From contig CACKUZ010000001.1 of the NCBI GenBank assembly GCA_902603475.1, positions 18,726 to 82,725 of the forward strand: a stretch of 64,000 nucleotides of DNA, in the 5' to 3' direction. Position numbers and translations under genes: made by a program. This stretch comes from an uncultured Pelagibacteraceae bacterium. Its GTDB lineage: Bacteria > Pseudomonadota > Alphaproteobacteria > Pelagibacterales > Pelagibacteraceae. Positions 30,617 to 40,057 of the stretch are shown here, in pieces; the first letter of the stretch is position 1; each line of letters begins with the position of its first letter. Below the pieces are notes generated by a model. It saw nothing but the letters and a program-made list of their open reading frames with translations. It searched no databases and was not told where the DNA came from.

Positions 30617-31504
30617 ATGTTTAAAGGTTCAAATGTAGCTTTAGTAACACCATTTAAAGGCAATAGTCTGGATGAGGAAACTTATATAAAGATTATTAAT
30701 TTTCATTTAGAAAATGGAACTAATGGACTTGTGCCAGCAGGTACAACAGGTGAGTCCCCAACCCTTTCTCATAAAGAACATGAAAAAGTTATAGAACTAT
30801 GCATACAAGAAGCTAAAGGAAAAATTCCAGTGATTGCAGGTACTGGCTCAAATTCAACGACAGAAGCCATATCACTCACAGAGCACGCTGAAAAGGCTGG
30901 GGCAGATGGAGCTTTGATAGTGACACCTTATTATAACAAACCTACTCAGGAAGGCTTATATCAACATTACAAGGCTATAAATGACAAATGTGGCATACCA
31001 ATCATAATTTATAATATTCCTGGTAGATCAGTTATTGATATGACTGTCGATACTATGGCAAGGTTATTTGAACTGAAAAATATAGTTGGAGTAAAAGATG
31101 CAACTGGTGATTTGAATAGAGTAGATGAGACTTTCAACAAAATTGGCACCGAATTTATCCAATTAACAGGTGAGGACGGTCTTGCTTACGAATATAATAA
31201 AAGAGGTGGCGTAGGGTGCATTTCAGTTACAGCCAACATAGCTCCTAAAATGTGCTCTGATATGCAAAAATTTTCAAAATCCCAGGATAAAAATGAGCAA
31301 AAAAAAGCTGAAGAGATAGATAAAAAACTTCAACCTGTTCATAAATCTTTATTTATTGAGAGCAACCCGTCACCAGTTAAATATGCAGCTAAATTGATCG
31401 GTCTCTGTGATGATAATGTGAGATTACCTTTGGTAACAGTTTTAGATGAAACAAAAGCTGAGGTAAAAAAAGCTCTTATATCTGCTAAATTAATAAATGA
31501 ATAA
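30617..31504 (+). CDS. dapA: 4-hydroxy-tetrahydrodipicolinate synthase
   Basis: Condenses pyruvate and aspartate semialdehyde in lysine/diaminopimelate synthesis. Class I aldolase features are visible: [13 protein letters not shown] near residue 38, catalytic Tyr in [16 protein letters not shown] near residue 135, and Schiff-base Lys in [10 protein letters not shown] near residue 162. The 295-residue length is normal. Its end overlaps the smpB start by 8 bases, beginning the long overlapping run to recO. Confidence 0.95.
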   Translation: MFKGSNVALVTPFKGNSLDEETYIKIINFHLENGTNGLVPAGTTGESPTLSHKEHEKVIELCIQEAKGKIPVIAGTGSNSTTEAISLTEHAEKAGADGALIVTPYYNKPTQEGLYQHYKAINDKCGIPIIIYNIPGRSVIDMTVDTMARLFELKNIVGVKDATGDLNRVDETFNKIGTEFIQLTGEDGLAYEYNKRGGVGCISVTANIAPKMCSDMQKFSKSQDKNEQKKAEEIDKKLQPVHKSLFIESNPSPVKYAAKLIGLCDDNVRLPLVTVLDETKAEVKKALISAKLINE

Positions 31505-31967
31505 AAAAACCAATTCTGGTTTAAAAATTATAACAATCAATAGAAAAGCATCCTTTAATTATTTTTTTAAAGAGATATTTGAGGCAGGTATTGTTTTAAA
31601 AGGCTCTGAAATAAAATCAGTAAGATCAGGTAAAATTAATATATCAGATTCTTATGCTGTTGATAAAGATGGAGAAATTTTTTTAATTAATTCTCACATA
31701 CCTATTTATAAACAAGCTAGTTATTCAAACCATAACCCTTACTCTGAAAGAAAACTTTTATTAAATAAGAGAGAAATTAATAAAATTATTGGTAGAATAC
31801 ATGAAGATGGTTTAACTATTGTGCCAACAAAAATGTATTTTAAAAAAGGTAAGGCAAAATTAGAGATTGCAGTAGCCAAAGGTAAAAAACAATATGATAA
31901 AAGACTGACAAAAAAAACAAGAGATTGGAACCGTGAAAAAGCAAGGTATATTAGAAAATCAAGTTAA
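31497..31967 (+). CDS. smpB: SsrA-binding protein SmpB
   Basis: Binds tmRNA and brings it to stalled ribosomes. The 156-residue protein has [23 protein letters not shown]-type core motifs (near residues 30-50) and the basic C-terminal tail with [14 protein letters not shown] that inserts into the mRNA channel. It overlaps dapA by 8 bases and folK by 35 bases. No tmRNA gene was recognised in the window. Confidence 0.95.
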   Translation: MNKKTNSGLKIITINRKASFNYFFKEIFEAGIVLKGSEIKSVRSGKINISDSYAVDKDGEIFLINSHIPIYKQASYSNHNPYSERKLLLNKREINKIIGRIHEDGLTIVPTKMYFKKGKAKLEIAVAKGKKQYDKRLTKKTRDWNREKARYIRKSS

Positions 31968-32463
31968 TTTAGTATATCTAGCTTTGGGATCTAATTTAGG
32001 AGATAAGATAAATAATCTAAATAAAAGTATAGATTTAATCAAAAAAGAGGGAATTTTAATAAAGAAAAGATCAAAATTTTACAGCACAAAATCTTGGCCA
32101 AATAAAAATTTTCCAAACTTTATTAATTCTATCATATTGGTTAAGACAAAATTAAATATAGCTGAATTATTTATAAAAATTAAAAAAATCGAAAAAAAAT
32201 TAGGTCGAACTAAGTCAAAAAGAAATCATCCAAGAGTGTGCGATATTGACATAATTGATTATAATGGTGAAATAATCCATAAAAAACATGGAAATTATAA
32301 ACTTAATATTCCTCATAAAAGAATGCATAACAGAAATTTTGTTTTGTTTCCTTTATATGAATTAGATAAAAATTGGGTTCACCCTAAACTTAATAAAAAT
32401 ATAGTCATTTTATTGTCAAATTTAACCTCAGATCAGTTATTGGGTATTAAAATTGCCCAATAA
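31933..32463 (+). CDS. folK: 2-amino-4-hydroxy-6-hydroxymethyldihydropteridine pyrophosphokinase
   Basis: Activates the pterin for folate synthesis. The conserved [11 protein letters not shown] is near residue 15, the FYSTKSW block near 48, and the metal/pterin motif [13 protein letters not shown] near residue 95, followed by [16 protein letters not shown]. The only plausible start is GTG at 31933, inside the smpB tail, giving a 35-base overlap. The 176-residue length fits. The 'VCDIDI' block is the HPPK signature (usually R.x.DLD). Confidence 0.9.
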   Translation: MKKQGILENQVNLVYLALGSNLGDKINNLNKSIDLIKKEGILIKKRSKFYSTKSWPNKNFPNFINSIILVKTKLNIAELFIKIKKIEKKLGRTKSKRNHPRVCDIDIIDYNGEIIHKKHGNYKLNIPHKRMHNRNFVLFPLYELDKNWVHPKLNKNIVILLSNLTSDQLLGIKIAQ

Positions 32464-32479
32464 AATGATATAAACAATA

Positions 32480-34222
32480 ATGCTTAAATCTGAAGAATTG
32501 ATTAATAAGGTAAAAAATTATAACAAATTTCTTAACCCAGAAACTTTGTCAAAAGCCTATGATTTTGCTTTAAAGGCCCATGAAAAACAAAAAAGAGATG
32601 AGGGCTCACCTTATATTATTCACCCAATAGCAGTTGCAAATATTCTGACTGAGTTAAAGCTAGACAGTGCAACTATAGCCACTGGTTTGCTTCATGACAC
32701 AATAGAAGATACTTACGCAACTTATAACACAATAGAAGCAGAATTTGGAAAAGAGGTTGCAGATTTAGTTGATGGTGTTACAAAAATTTCTGAGTTTGAA
32801 AATCAGGCTATATCAAACTCTAAAGCAGAAAATTTTAGAAAATTAATACTAGCGACATCAAAAGACATCCGGGTTTTACTGGTGAAACTTGCAGATAGAC
32901 TACACAACATGCGCACAATCAAAGTTGTTGATAAAGAAAAGCAAATTAGAAAAGCAAAAGAAACTATGGAAATCTATGCTCCACTTGCAGATAGGATGGG
33001 GATGCATCGTATAAGAGATGAATTAGAAGACCTTTCTTTTGAGGTTCTAAATGAAGATGCAAGAAAATTGATAAAAGATAGATTGGACAAAATCAAAGAA
33101 AATAATCTTATTAACTTTAATAATATTTCTGATGAGTTTTTTGAAATACTTAAAATTAAAAATATAGAGCCAAAAATAGTTGGAAGAGAGAAAACTCCCT
33201 TTTCAATTTGGAGAAAAATCCAAAAAAAAAGAACTTCTCTTGAACAAATAACAGACATAATTGGTTTTAGGATTATTTTAGATAATATTGATGATTGCTA
33301 TAAAGCTTTAGGAATTTTTCATAGTAAATGGAATTGTATTCCAGGTAAATTTAAAGATTATATTTCATCTCCTAAAATCAATAAATATCAATCATTGCAC
33401 ACAGCTATTATTGGACCAAATAAAAGACCAATTGAAATACAATTAAGAACAAAGCAAATGCATGAGTTTGCAGAAAGAGGTATTGCTTCTCACTGGAGAT
33501 ATAAATCATCAGAAAAATTTAATTCCTTGACTTGGAAAGAGTATGATTGGTTAGCAGATTTAGTGGAAATTATTGATAAAAACGAAAATCCAGACGACTC
33601 ATATGAATATACAAAACTCCAGATGTTTCAAGAAAACGCTTTTTGTTTCACACCAAAGGGTTCAATTATAAAACTACCTAAAAATGCTACACCAATAGAT
33701 TTTGCTTATGCTGTACATACTCAAATCGGAGATGCCGCTGTTGGTTGCGAAATAAATGGGAATGGCAGTGCTTTGCAATCCATATTAAGAAACGGAGATG
33801 TAGTTAAGATTATTACCTCCAAAAAAGCTTCTCCTTCATTACATTGGTTAACCAGTACCAAAACAGGAAAAGCTCGTGCTGCAATTAGACGTTATTGGCA
33901 ATACCGTGAAAATAGCAAACCTATCAAGGAAAAAAGATATAACACTACACTTTGGATTTCTCTTCCAGACGAACCAGGCAAAATGGGTGATGTAACAACT
34001 ATGATTGGAGAAAACTTTGTTAATATTTCAAGTGTTGAAATGGTAGAAAAACTCAATGGAAGGATTAATTTTAAATTTAATTTAATTATTCATGATCTTA
34101 AGAACTTTACAAAATTGATAAGTGAACTAAAACAAAAAGAATATAAATTTAAAATTATTAGACATAAAAATAAAAAATATGCTTTCTTTAAAAAACTCTT
34201 TAGCAGTTTTAAGAAAAACTAA
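32480..34222 (+). CDS. RelA/SpoT-family (p)ppGpp synthetase/hydrolase, short form
   Basis: Controls the stringent response. The HD hydrolase domain is intact (SPYIIHPIAVA near residue 43 and LLHDTIEDT near residue 71). The synthetase domain (about 230-350) has GKFKDYISSPKINKYQSLHT, and a TGS domain follows (about 395-460). A C-terminal ACT domain occupies about 495-565. At 580 residues it is some 130 shorter than usual Rel/SpoT; the helical and Cys/zinc-finger region between TGS and ACT is essentially missing. Intact HD and synthetase motifs suggest it still does both reactions. Confidence 0.9.
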   Translation: MLKSEELINKVKNYNKFLNPETLSKAYDFALKAHEKQKRDEGSPYIIHPIAVANILTELKLDSATIATGLLHDTIEDTYATYNTIEAEFGKEVADLVDGVTKISEFENQAISNSKAENFRKLILATSKDIRVLLVKLADRLHNMRTIKVVDKEKQIRKAKETMEIYAPLADRMGMHRIRDELEDLSFEVLNEDARKLIKDRLDKIKENNLINFNNISDEFFEILKIKNIEPKIVGREKTPFSIWRKIQKKRTSLEQITDIIGFRIILDNIDDCYKALGIFHSKWNCIPGKFKDYISSPKINKYQSLHTAIIGPNKRPIEIQLRTKQMHEFAERGIASHWRYKSSEKFNSLTWKEYDWLADLVEIIDKNENPDDSYEYTKLQMFQENAFCFTPKGSIIKLPKNATPIDFAYAVHTQIGDAAVGCEINGNGSALQSILRNGDVVKIITSKKASPSLHWLTSTKTGKARAAIRRYWQYRENSKPIKEKRYNTTLWISLPDEPGKMGDVTTMIGENFVNISSVEMVEKLNGRINFKFNLIIHDLKNFTKLISELKQKEYKFKIIRHKNKKYAFFKKLFSSFKKN

Positions 34223-34769
34223 TGCTTTGTTAGATGGACATTTTGTATTGTCATCTGGACTACATTCACCATCTTATGTGCAATGTGCAAAATTATTAAG
34301 CTTTCCAAACAAATCTGAAAAATTTACAAAATCTTTAGCAAGTAAAATAAAAAAAACATTTAAAAATATTGATTTAATTCTTTCACCAGCGATGGGTGGA
34401 ATTGTAATTGGTTATGAAATCGGAAGAGTTTTAAAAAAAGAAACAATCTTTTGTGAACGTGTTGAGGGAAATTTTAAGTTAAGAAGAGGTTTTTATATTA
34501 AAAAAAAATCAAGAGTTTTAATTATTGAAGATGTTATAACTACAGGAAAATCCAGTTTAGAATGTGCCAAATTAATAAAAAAATCTGGCGCAATTTTATT
34601 AGGATTTGCGTGTTTAATTGATAGATCTAGTAAGCAAACTTTAAAAATAAAAAGAAAAAATATAATTTCACAAGTAAAATTAAAAATTCCAACTTTCAAA
34701 AAAAAAAATATTCCAGAAAGTCTAAAGAAAATTCCAATTACCAAACCTGGAAGTAGATTTTTAAAATGA
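34179..34769 (+). CDS. pyrE: Orotate phosphoribosyltransferase
   Basis: Makes orotidine-5-phosphate from orotate and PRPP. Features are ALLDGHFVLSSGLHSPSYVQC near residue 17, DLILSPAMGGIVIGYEIGR near residue 66, and the PRPP loop VLIIEDVITTGKSSLECA near residue 111. The 196-residue length fits. The ATG at 34179 lies inside the rel tail (44-base overlap), and no later start keeps the conserved N-terminus. The stop overlaps pdxJ by four bases. Confidence 0.93.
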   Translation: MLSLKNSLAVLRKTNALLDGHFVLSSGLHSPSYVQCAKLLSFPNKSEKFTKSLASKIKKTFKNIDLILSPAMGGIVIGYEIGRVLKKETIFCERVEGNFKLRRGFYIKKKSRVLIIEDVITTGKSSLECAKLIKKSGAILLGFACLIDRSSKQTLKIKRKNIISQVKLKIPTFKKKNIPESLKKIPITKPGSRFLK

Positions 34770-35485
34770 AAAAGAGACTAGGTGTAAATATTGACCATGT
34801 TGCAACGTTGAGAAATGCTAGAGGTGAAAAACATCCTGATCCCTATTCTGTAGCTTTAGATGTTTTAAAGGCTGGCGCAGACTCTATTACTGTTCATTTA
34901 AGAGAGGATAGGCGGCATATTAATGATATGGATTTAAAAATTCTCTCATCAGATAAATCAATACCTATTAATTTGGAAATAGCTTCAGATCCAAAAATGA
35001 TTAATATTGCATTAAAAAATAAACCTTCTTTTATTTGTCTTGTTCCTGAAAAAAGAAATGAAGTTACTACTGAAGGAGGATTAAATTTGAAAAAGAATAA
35101 AAATAAAATCAAAAAAATATTAGAAATTTTTAATAGAAATAATATTAGAACAAGCTTATTTATAAATCCATCTCTGCAAGATATAAAATTATCAAAAATC
35201 TTAGGAAGCAAATGTATAGAAATACACACAGGTAAGATTTCTAACCAAATAAAACAAAAAAAAAATTATACTAAAGAGCTAAATAAAATTAAAAAATGTG
35301 CCTTTTATGGAAATAAAATAGGTTTAGAGGTTCATGCTGGACATGGTATGGATTATAAGACAACAAAAATACTAAATAAGATAAAACATATTGAGGAATT
35401 CAATATAGGTCACTTTATAATTGGAGAGTCTGTCTCACATAGTATCTCAAAAGTAGTTAAACAATTTATTAAAATATTAAGATAA
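34766..35485 (+). CDS. pdxJ: Pyridoxine 5'-phosphate synthase
   Basis: Final ring-closing step of the DXP-dependent vitamin B6 pathway. It begins MKKRLGVNIDHVATLRNARG, the PdxJ signature, with SITVHLREDRRHI near residue 38 and GLEVHAGHGMDY near residue 188. The 239-residue length is typical. It is coupled to pyrE (four-base overlap) and acpS (one-base overlap). The pdxJ-acpS-lepB-rnc order is widespread in proteobacteria. Confidence 0.95.
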   Translation: MKKRLGVNIDHVATLRNARGEKHPDPYSVALDVLKAGADSITVHLREDRRHINDMDLKILSSDKSIPINLEIASDPKMINIALKNKPSFICLVPEKRNEVTTEGGLNLKKNKNKIKKILEIFNRNNIRTSLFINPSLQDIKLSKILGSKCIEIHTGKISNQIKQKKNYTKELNKIKKCAFYGNKIGLEVHAGHGMDYKTTKILNKIKHIEEFNIGHFIIGESVSHSISKVVKQFIKILR

Positions 35486-35874
35486 TGCATATAATAGGAA
35501 ATGGTGTTGATATTATTAAAAACAGTAGAATAAATAATTCATTAAAAATTAAAGGTTTTTTAAAAAGAATTTTTACAAAAAATGAAATTCGACATGGAAA
35601 AAAATTAAAAAATAAAATTAATTTTTATGCGAAAAGATTTGCTGCAAAAGAGGCATTTGTTAAGGCAATTGGGACTGGCTTTAGATCAGATATAAATTTT
35701 ATAGATATTGAAATTAAGAATTATAGAAATGGAAAACCATATATTTCTCTATCAAAAAAATTAAACAATTTTTTGCAAAAAAAATTTAAAATACAAAAAT
35801 ATAAAATCTTTTTATCACTTTCTGATGAAAAAGATTATTCAATAGCGTTTGTTGTTATAGATAAAAAAATATGA
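35485..35874 (+). CDS. acpS: Holo-[acyl-carrier-protein] synthase
   Basis: Transfers phosphopantetheine to acyl carrier protein. The family N-terminus IIGNGVDIIKNSRI and the Mg2+-binding FAAKEAFVKAIGTG near residue 52 are clear. The 129-residue length fits. The first base of its ATG is the last base of pdxJ, and its stop overlaps lepB in an ATGA. Confidence 0.94.
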   Translation: MHIIGNGVDIIKNSRINNSLKIKGFLKRIFTKNEIRHGKKLKNKINFYAKRFAAKEAFVKAIGTGFRSDINFIDIEIKNYRNGKPYISLSKKLNNFLQKKFKIQKYKIFLSLSDEKDYSIAFVVIDKKI

Positions 35875-36599
35875 AAAAAATAATAATTGAAAATCTTAAA
35901 ACTATCTTTTATGCACTTATCATTGCAGTTTTAATTAGATCTATTTTGTTGCAACCTTTTTACATTCCTTCATCGTCAATGGAACCAAATTTATTAGTTG
36001 GAGATAGACTTTTTGTCACTAAATTCACATATGGTTATAGCAAACATTCCTTTCCATTTAGTCCACCAATTTTCGAAAACCGTATTTTTACTAATAATCC
36101 TGAAAGAGGTGACGTTGCAGTATTTAAAACACCGGCCGACAATAGAACGGATTATATAAAGCGTGTTATTGGTTTACCAGGTGATACAATTCAGTTTATT
36201 AATGGTGATCTTTATCTTAATGGAAATCAAATTTTAAAAACAATTAAATCTAAAAATATCACTAATTATTGTGGTAAATCAAAAATAAAAGTTAACACAT
36301 TTGAAGAAAAACTTCCAAACGGTAAAGTTTATTTGGCATCATATAGAACAGATATTACTTTCGCTAATACGGATAAATACCTAGTTCCAAAAGATCATTT
36401 ATTTTTCTTAGGAGATAATAGGGATTGCTCAAAAGACAGTAGATTTTTATCTGAAGTTGGATATGTCCATAAAAATAATCTTGTAGGTGAGGCTCAAATA
36501 TTGTTTTTTTCATCAGATCCATTTGTAGGAAGCATTATCAAATTTTGGAATTGGAATGAAATATTAAGGTTAAATAGATTTTTCAAATTAATTGATTAA
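35871..36599 (+). CDS. lepB: Signal peptidase I
   Basis: Inner-membrane protease that removes signal peptides. One N-terminal membrane segment (about 8-26) is followed by the catalytic Ser in YIPSSSMEPNLLVGDRLFV near residue 35 and the catalytic Lys in YIKRVIGLPGD near residue 100. The FLGDNRDCSKDSR block is near residue 180. The 242-residue length is typical for alphaproteobacteria. Confidence 0.95.
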   Translation: MKKIIIENLKTIFYALIIAVLIRSILLQPFYIPSSSMEPNLLVGDRLFVTKFTYGYSKHSFPFSPPIFENRIFTNNPERGDVAVFKTPADNRTDYIKRVIGLPGDTIQFINGDLYLNGNQILKTIKSKNITNYCGKSKIKVNTFEEKLPNGKVYLASYRTDITFANTDKYLVPKDHLFFLGDNRDCSKDSRFLSEVGYVHKNNLVGEAQILFFSSDPFVGSIIKFWNWNEILRLNRFFKLID

Positions 36600-36601
36600 T
36601 T

Positions 36602-37267
36602 ATGAGCACTCTTAAAAACCTTCAAAAAAAAATTAAAATAAATTTCAAAAATGAAAAAATCCTTTTACAAGCCATCACCCACAAGAGTTATGATCCAAAT
36701 AATAATTATGAAAATCTTGAATTTTTAGGTGATAGAGTGCTAGGACTTGTTGTTTCAAAAAAATTATATGAACTTTATCCAAACGAAAAAGTAGGGTCTT
36801 TAGATAAAAAATTAGCTTCATTGGTTAACAAAAATAAATGTTTAGAAGTAGGAAATTCATTAAGCCTTAAAGAATTTGTAATTACAGGTAATTCTAAGTC
36901 GAGCAAAAACATTGTTGAAAATAAAATTATCTCGGATTGCTGCGAGGCTTTAATTGGAGCAATTTATTTAGATAAAGGATTAGAAGTTTCTAAAAGTTTT
37001 ATTCTTAAACTATGGAAAGATTTAATAAACGATGCAGAAACTACATTTGTTGATGCCAAAACGCAACTGCAGGAATACTCTTTAAAAAATTTTAAAATAT
37101 TGCCTATTTATAAATTAGTTTCTAACACAGGGCCAAGACATAAGCCAAATTTTAAAGTTGGGGTAAAACTTAAAAATAGTACATATGTTTACGCAATTGG
37201 ATCTTCAAAAAAAAATGCAGAGCAATCTGCAGCCTTAGAACTTCTTAAAAAAATTAAGCAAAAATGA
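36602..37267 (+). CDS. rnc: Ribonuclease III
   Basis: Cleaves double-stranded RNA, including rRNA precursors. The catalytic signature ENLEFLGDRVLGLVVSKKL is near residue 38 and the second acidic cluster CCEALIGAIYLDKG near residue 112. A C-terminal dsRNA-binding domain (about 150-221) has GPRHKPNFKVGVKL and KKNAEQSAALELL. The stop overlaps the recO start by four bases; era, which often lies between rnc and recO, is absent here. Confidence 0.95.
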   Translation: MSTLKNLQKKIKINFKNEKILLQAITHKSYDPNNNYENLEFLGDRVLGLVVSKKLYELYPNEKVGSLDKKLASLVNKNKCLEVGNSLSLKEFVITGNSKSSKNIVENKIISDCCEALIGAIYLDKGLEVSKSFILKLWKDLINDAETTFVDAKTQLQEYSLKNFKILPIYKLVSNTGPRHKPNFKVGVKLKNSTYVYAIGSSKKNAEQSAALELLKKIKQK

Positions 37268-37938
37268 ATTGGCAAGATAAAGGATATTTATTGTCTTCGA
37301 ATAAATATAATGAAAATTCATCAATAGCCGAATTTTACACAGAAAATAATGGAAAAATAGTTGGTGTAATTTTTGGATCAACTTCAAAAAAGATTAAAAA
37401 TTATTTGCTTATAGGTAATAAATTTCACATAAATTCGAAACTAAGAGAGGATGGCAGACTTGGCTATCTAAAGGTTGAGATTGATGAAATTAAGACGCCT
37501 GTTTATTTAGAAAATAAAAAAAAACTATTTTGTATTATATATTGTATGAATTTGATTAAAATTCTTACTGCTGAAAATGAGAATAATATTGAAATATATA
37601 ATCTAATAGAAAAATTATTCAAAATAATTGAACTTGATAATTGGCTAGTTGAATTTTTATATTTAGAGCTAAATATATTAAAGTCTGTAGGATACGATAT
37701 TAACTTTAAAGATTATGTGGTTGGTAAAAGCATAAATGGTCAAACAAAATATATTGTAGACTCAAGTCAAAAAATCATACCCAATTTTTTAATAGATAAA
37801 AATATTATTCCTGAAAATTTAAAAGATATATACAGTGGCTTTTCCATAGTTGGAGATTTTTTGGATAAAACAATTATCAAACCTAATAACAAGAATTATC
37901 CATCTTCAAGAAATGATTTTGTTAATTTGTTGAAATAA
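37264..37938 (+). CDS. recO: DNA repair protein RecO
   Basis: Mediator of RecF-pathway recombination that loads RecA. A 224-residue protein with the N-terminal OB-fold pattern WQDKGYLLSSNKYNENSSIAEFYTE and the helical C-terminal domain with LVEFLYLELNILKSVGYDINF. The zinc cysteines found in some RecO proteins are not present. The sequence is divergent, so the call rests on this N-terminal pattern, length and the rnc-recO context. It ends exactly where convergent hemB ends. Confidence 0.85.
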   Translation: MNWQDKGYLLSSNKYNENSSIAEFYTENNGKIVGVIFGSTSKKIKNYLLIGNKFHINSKLREDGRLGYLKVEIDEIKTPVYLENKKKLFCIIYCMNLIKILTAENENNIEIYNLIEKLFKIIELDNWLVEFLYLELNILKSVGYDINFKDYVVGKSINGQTKYIVDSSQKIIPNFLIDKNIIPENLKDIYSGFSIVGDFLDKTIIKPNNKNYPSSRNDFVNLLK

Positions 37939-38919
37939 TTAAAGATCAATTTGATCGGCAAAATAAGTTACAATGCCGTTTGCTCCAGCTCTTTTAAACG
38001 AAATAAGAGACTCTTTTATTGAGGCTGTATCTATTAATTTTTTATTAATTCCATTCATTATCAAACTGTATTCTCCAGAAACTTGGTATGCAAATACTGG
38101 TATTTTGAAATTATCTTTTACTTTTTTTATTATATCAAGATAGGGCATTCCAGGTTTTACCATCACCATATCAGCACCTTCTTTTATATCTAATGAAACT
38201 TCTCTCAAAGATTCATCTGAATTTCTAAAATCCATTTGGTATGTTTTTTTATCACCTTTTAGTAATTTTTTTGATCCAACAGCATCTCTAAATGGTCCAT
38301 AAAAGCTAGATGAAAATTTAACTGCATATGATAATATTTGCACGTCATTTAAATTATTTTTATCTAATGCTGATCGAATTTTACCAATTCTGCCATCCAT
38401 CATATCTGAAGGTGCGATAACATCACATCCCATTTTGGCCTGCAGCACTGCTTGTTTGGTAAGTATTTCTAAAGTCTTATCATTTAGAATATTGCTTTTA
38501 TTTAATAATCCATCATGTCCATGAGAAGTGTATGGATCTAGAGCCACATCGCACATAATACCAATTTTGTTCTTAAATTTCTTTTTAATAAAGTTTATCC
38601 CTCTGCAAACTAAATTGTCTGGATTTAAAGCTTCAGATCCTTTTTCATCTTTCTTTGTTGGACTTGTGTATGGAAATAAAGCAACCATAGGTATTCCTTT
38701 TTTTATTGCTTTACCCACAACTGTATTAAGTTTATCTACACTATATCTAAATACATTTGGCATAGATTTTATTGATTCTTTTTTATTTTTTCCTTCAATT
38801 AAGAAAATTGGCAGTATCAAATCACTATAAGATAAAGAACTTTCTTGAACTAATTTTCTAGACCAAGCATATTTTCTTGATCTTCTAAGCCTTAAATTTG
38901 GGTATTTACCTGTAATCAT
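37939..38919 (-). CDS. hemB: Delta-aminolevulinic acid dehydratase (porphobilinogen synthase)
   Basis: Condenses two 5-aminolevulinates in heme synthesis. The ATG at 38919 gives 326 residues starting MITGKYPNLRLRRSRKYAW. An upstream in-frame ATG at 38982 adds 21 non-homologous residues and was not used. The catalytic Lys lies in DMVMVKPGMPYLDII near residue 245. The metal region reads DVALDPYTSHGHDG, with Asp in place of the zinc-binding Cys of E. coli HemB, so this is the Mg2+-type enzyme. Confidence 0.94.
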   Translation of the reverse strand: MITGKYPNLRLRRSRKYAWSRKLVQESSLSYSDLILPIFLIEGKNKKESIKSMPNVFRYSVDKLNTVVGKAIKKGIPMVALFPYTSPTKKDEKGSEALNPDNLVCRGINFIKKKFKNKIGIMCDVALDPYTSHGHDGLLNKSNILNDKTLEILTKQAVLQAKMGCDVIAPSDMMDGRIGKIRSALDKNNLNDVQILSYAVKFSSSFYGPFRDAVGSKKLLKGDKKTYQMDFRNSDESLREVSLDIKEGADMVMVKPGMPYLDIIKKVKDNFKIPVFAYQVSGEYSLIMNGINKKLIDTASIKESLISFKRAGANGIVTYFADQIDL

Positions 38920-38987
38920 ATTGTATTTTATAATGCGACAAAATCTATTATACAAATATATATATAAATGAGTAGAAAACAATCTTC

Positions 38988-39632
38988 ATGATAGACAATA
39001 AAGAAAAAATCGTAAACTTAAACCTACATAATCAAGCTGACAGAGTTTTAAACTTTAGTGATTTTCAAAAACAGACAATACAATTTGATATTGATAAACT
39101 TCAAGATGCTTATAACCAAATCATACAAATCAAAAAATTTGATGATGGAGGTGGCGTAACTAACTTTGGTGCAATTTCTTTAACACAAATACCAGGAGAC
39201 CCAGACTCAATAAAAGGTAGTAAAGCTCGAGGTGTTTATTGGACTAAGCCAGATAAATCTGGAAAAGAAGTTTCAAGAGATGTGGATATAGACGAGTCTA
39301 AATACAGTGAATTCATAAGAGATTATGAAAATACTTATTTTAAAGAAGTTTATGATGTTCTTTCATCAAAATATAAATTAGGTAGAGTGAGAATTTTATT
39401 AAAAGAACCAAGATCAACATTAAGCTGGCATAGAGATCCAGAGCCTAGATTGCATATACCAATTATAACAAATCCAGGTTGCTTGATGGTTATCGATAAT
39501 GTAGCTAAGCATATGCCTGCCGATGGATCAGTTTGGGTTACTAACAATACAAAATATCATAATGCGTTTAATGGTGGTGAAGAAAATAGAATACACCTAG
39601 TTGCGTGTGTTTTAGATTATAAATTTAATTAA
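38988..39632 (+). CDS. Aspartyl/asparaginyl beta-hydroxylase-like 2-oxoglutarate dioxygenase
   Basis: A 214-residue soluble protein. The C-terminal half (about 125-210) resembles the Asp/Asn beta-hydroxylase cupin. The iron-binding HxD is in TLSWHRDPEPRLHIPI near residue 147, and the second His is in GGEENRIHLVACVLDY near residue 203. WVTNNTKYHNAFNGG precedes it. No membrane anchor or TPR domain is present. The substrate is unknown; it may act on a protein, amino acid or lipid. It is divergent from hemB and 1 base upstream of rpiB. Confidence 0.75.
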   Translation: MIDNKEKIVNLNLHNQADRVLNFSDFQKQTIQFDIDKLQDAYNQIIQIKKFDDGGGVTNFGAISLTQIPGDPDSIKGSKARGVYWTKPDKSGKEVSRDVDIDESKYSEFIRDYENTYFKEVYDVLSSKYKLGRVRILLKEPRSTLSWHRDPEPRLHIPIITNPGCLMVIDNVAKHMPADGSVWVTNNTKYHNAFNGGEENRIHLVACVLDYKFN

Positions 39633-39633
39633 T

Positions 39634-40053
39634 TTGAAAAAAATCTTTATTGCATCAGATCACGCTGGTTTTAAATTAAAAGAAAGTATTAAAAAAAATT
39701 TTTCTACAAAGTTTAATGTTTTAGATTTAGGACCAAAAAATTCAAAAAAATCAGTAAACTATCCAGATTATGCCCATAAATTATCCAAAAAGATAAAAAA
39801 AGAGGATGTTGGCATTTTAGTATGTGGTTCTGGTATGGGTATGGCAATGACTGCAAATAAGCATAAAAATATAAGAGCGGCATTATGTTATTCGGTAAAA
39901 AACGCTAAATTATCTAGATTGCATAATGATGCAAATGTTATTACATTAGGAGAAAGGTTGATTAGTAAAAATTTAGCCTTTAAATGTATAAATACATTCT
40001 TAAGCACTGAGTTTGAGGGTGGAAGACACTTAAAAAGAGTTAAAAAAATATAA
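39634..40053 (+). CDS. rpiB: Ribose-5-phosphate isomerase B
   Basis: Interconverts ribose-5-P and ribulose-5-P. The family features [15 protein letters not shown] near the start and [16 protein letters not shown] with the active Cys near residue 67 are present. The 139-residue length fits. The start codon is TTG one base after the previous stop. It lies four bases before glyA, an arrangement common in alphaproteobacteria. Confidence 0.94.
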   Translation: MKKIFIASDHAGFKLKESIKKNFSTKFNVLDLGPKNSKKSVNYPDYAHKLSKKIKKEDVGILVCGSGMGMAMTANKHKNIRAALCYSVKNAKLSRLHNDANVITLGERLISKNLAFKCINTFLSTEFEGGRHLKRVKKI

Positions 40054-40057
40054 AATT

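Noticed and set aside
37939-38982. Longer hemB beginning at 38982
   Set aside because: The extra 21 residues resemble translated intergenic A+T-rich sequence; ATG at 38919 fits the family.
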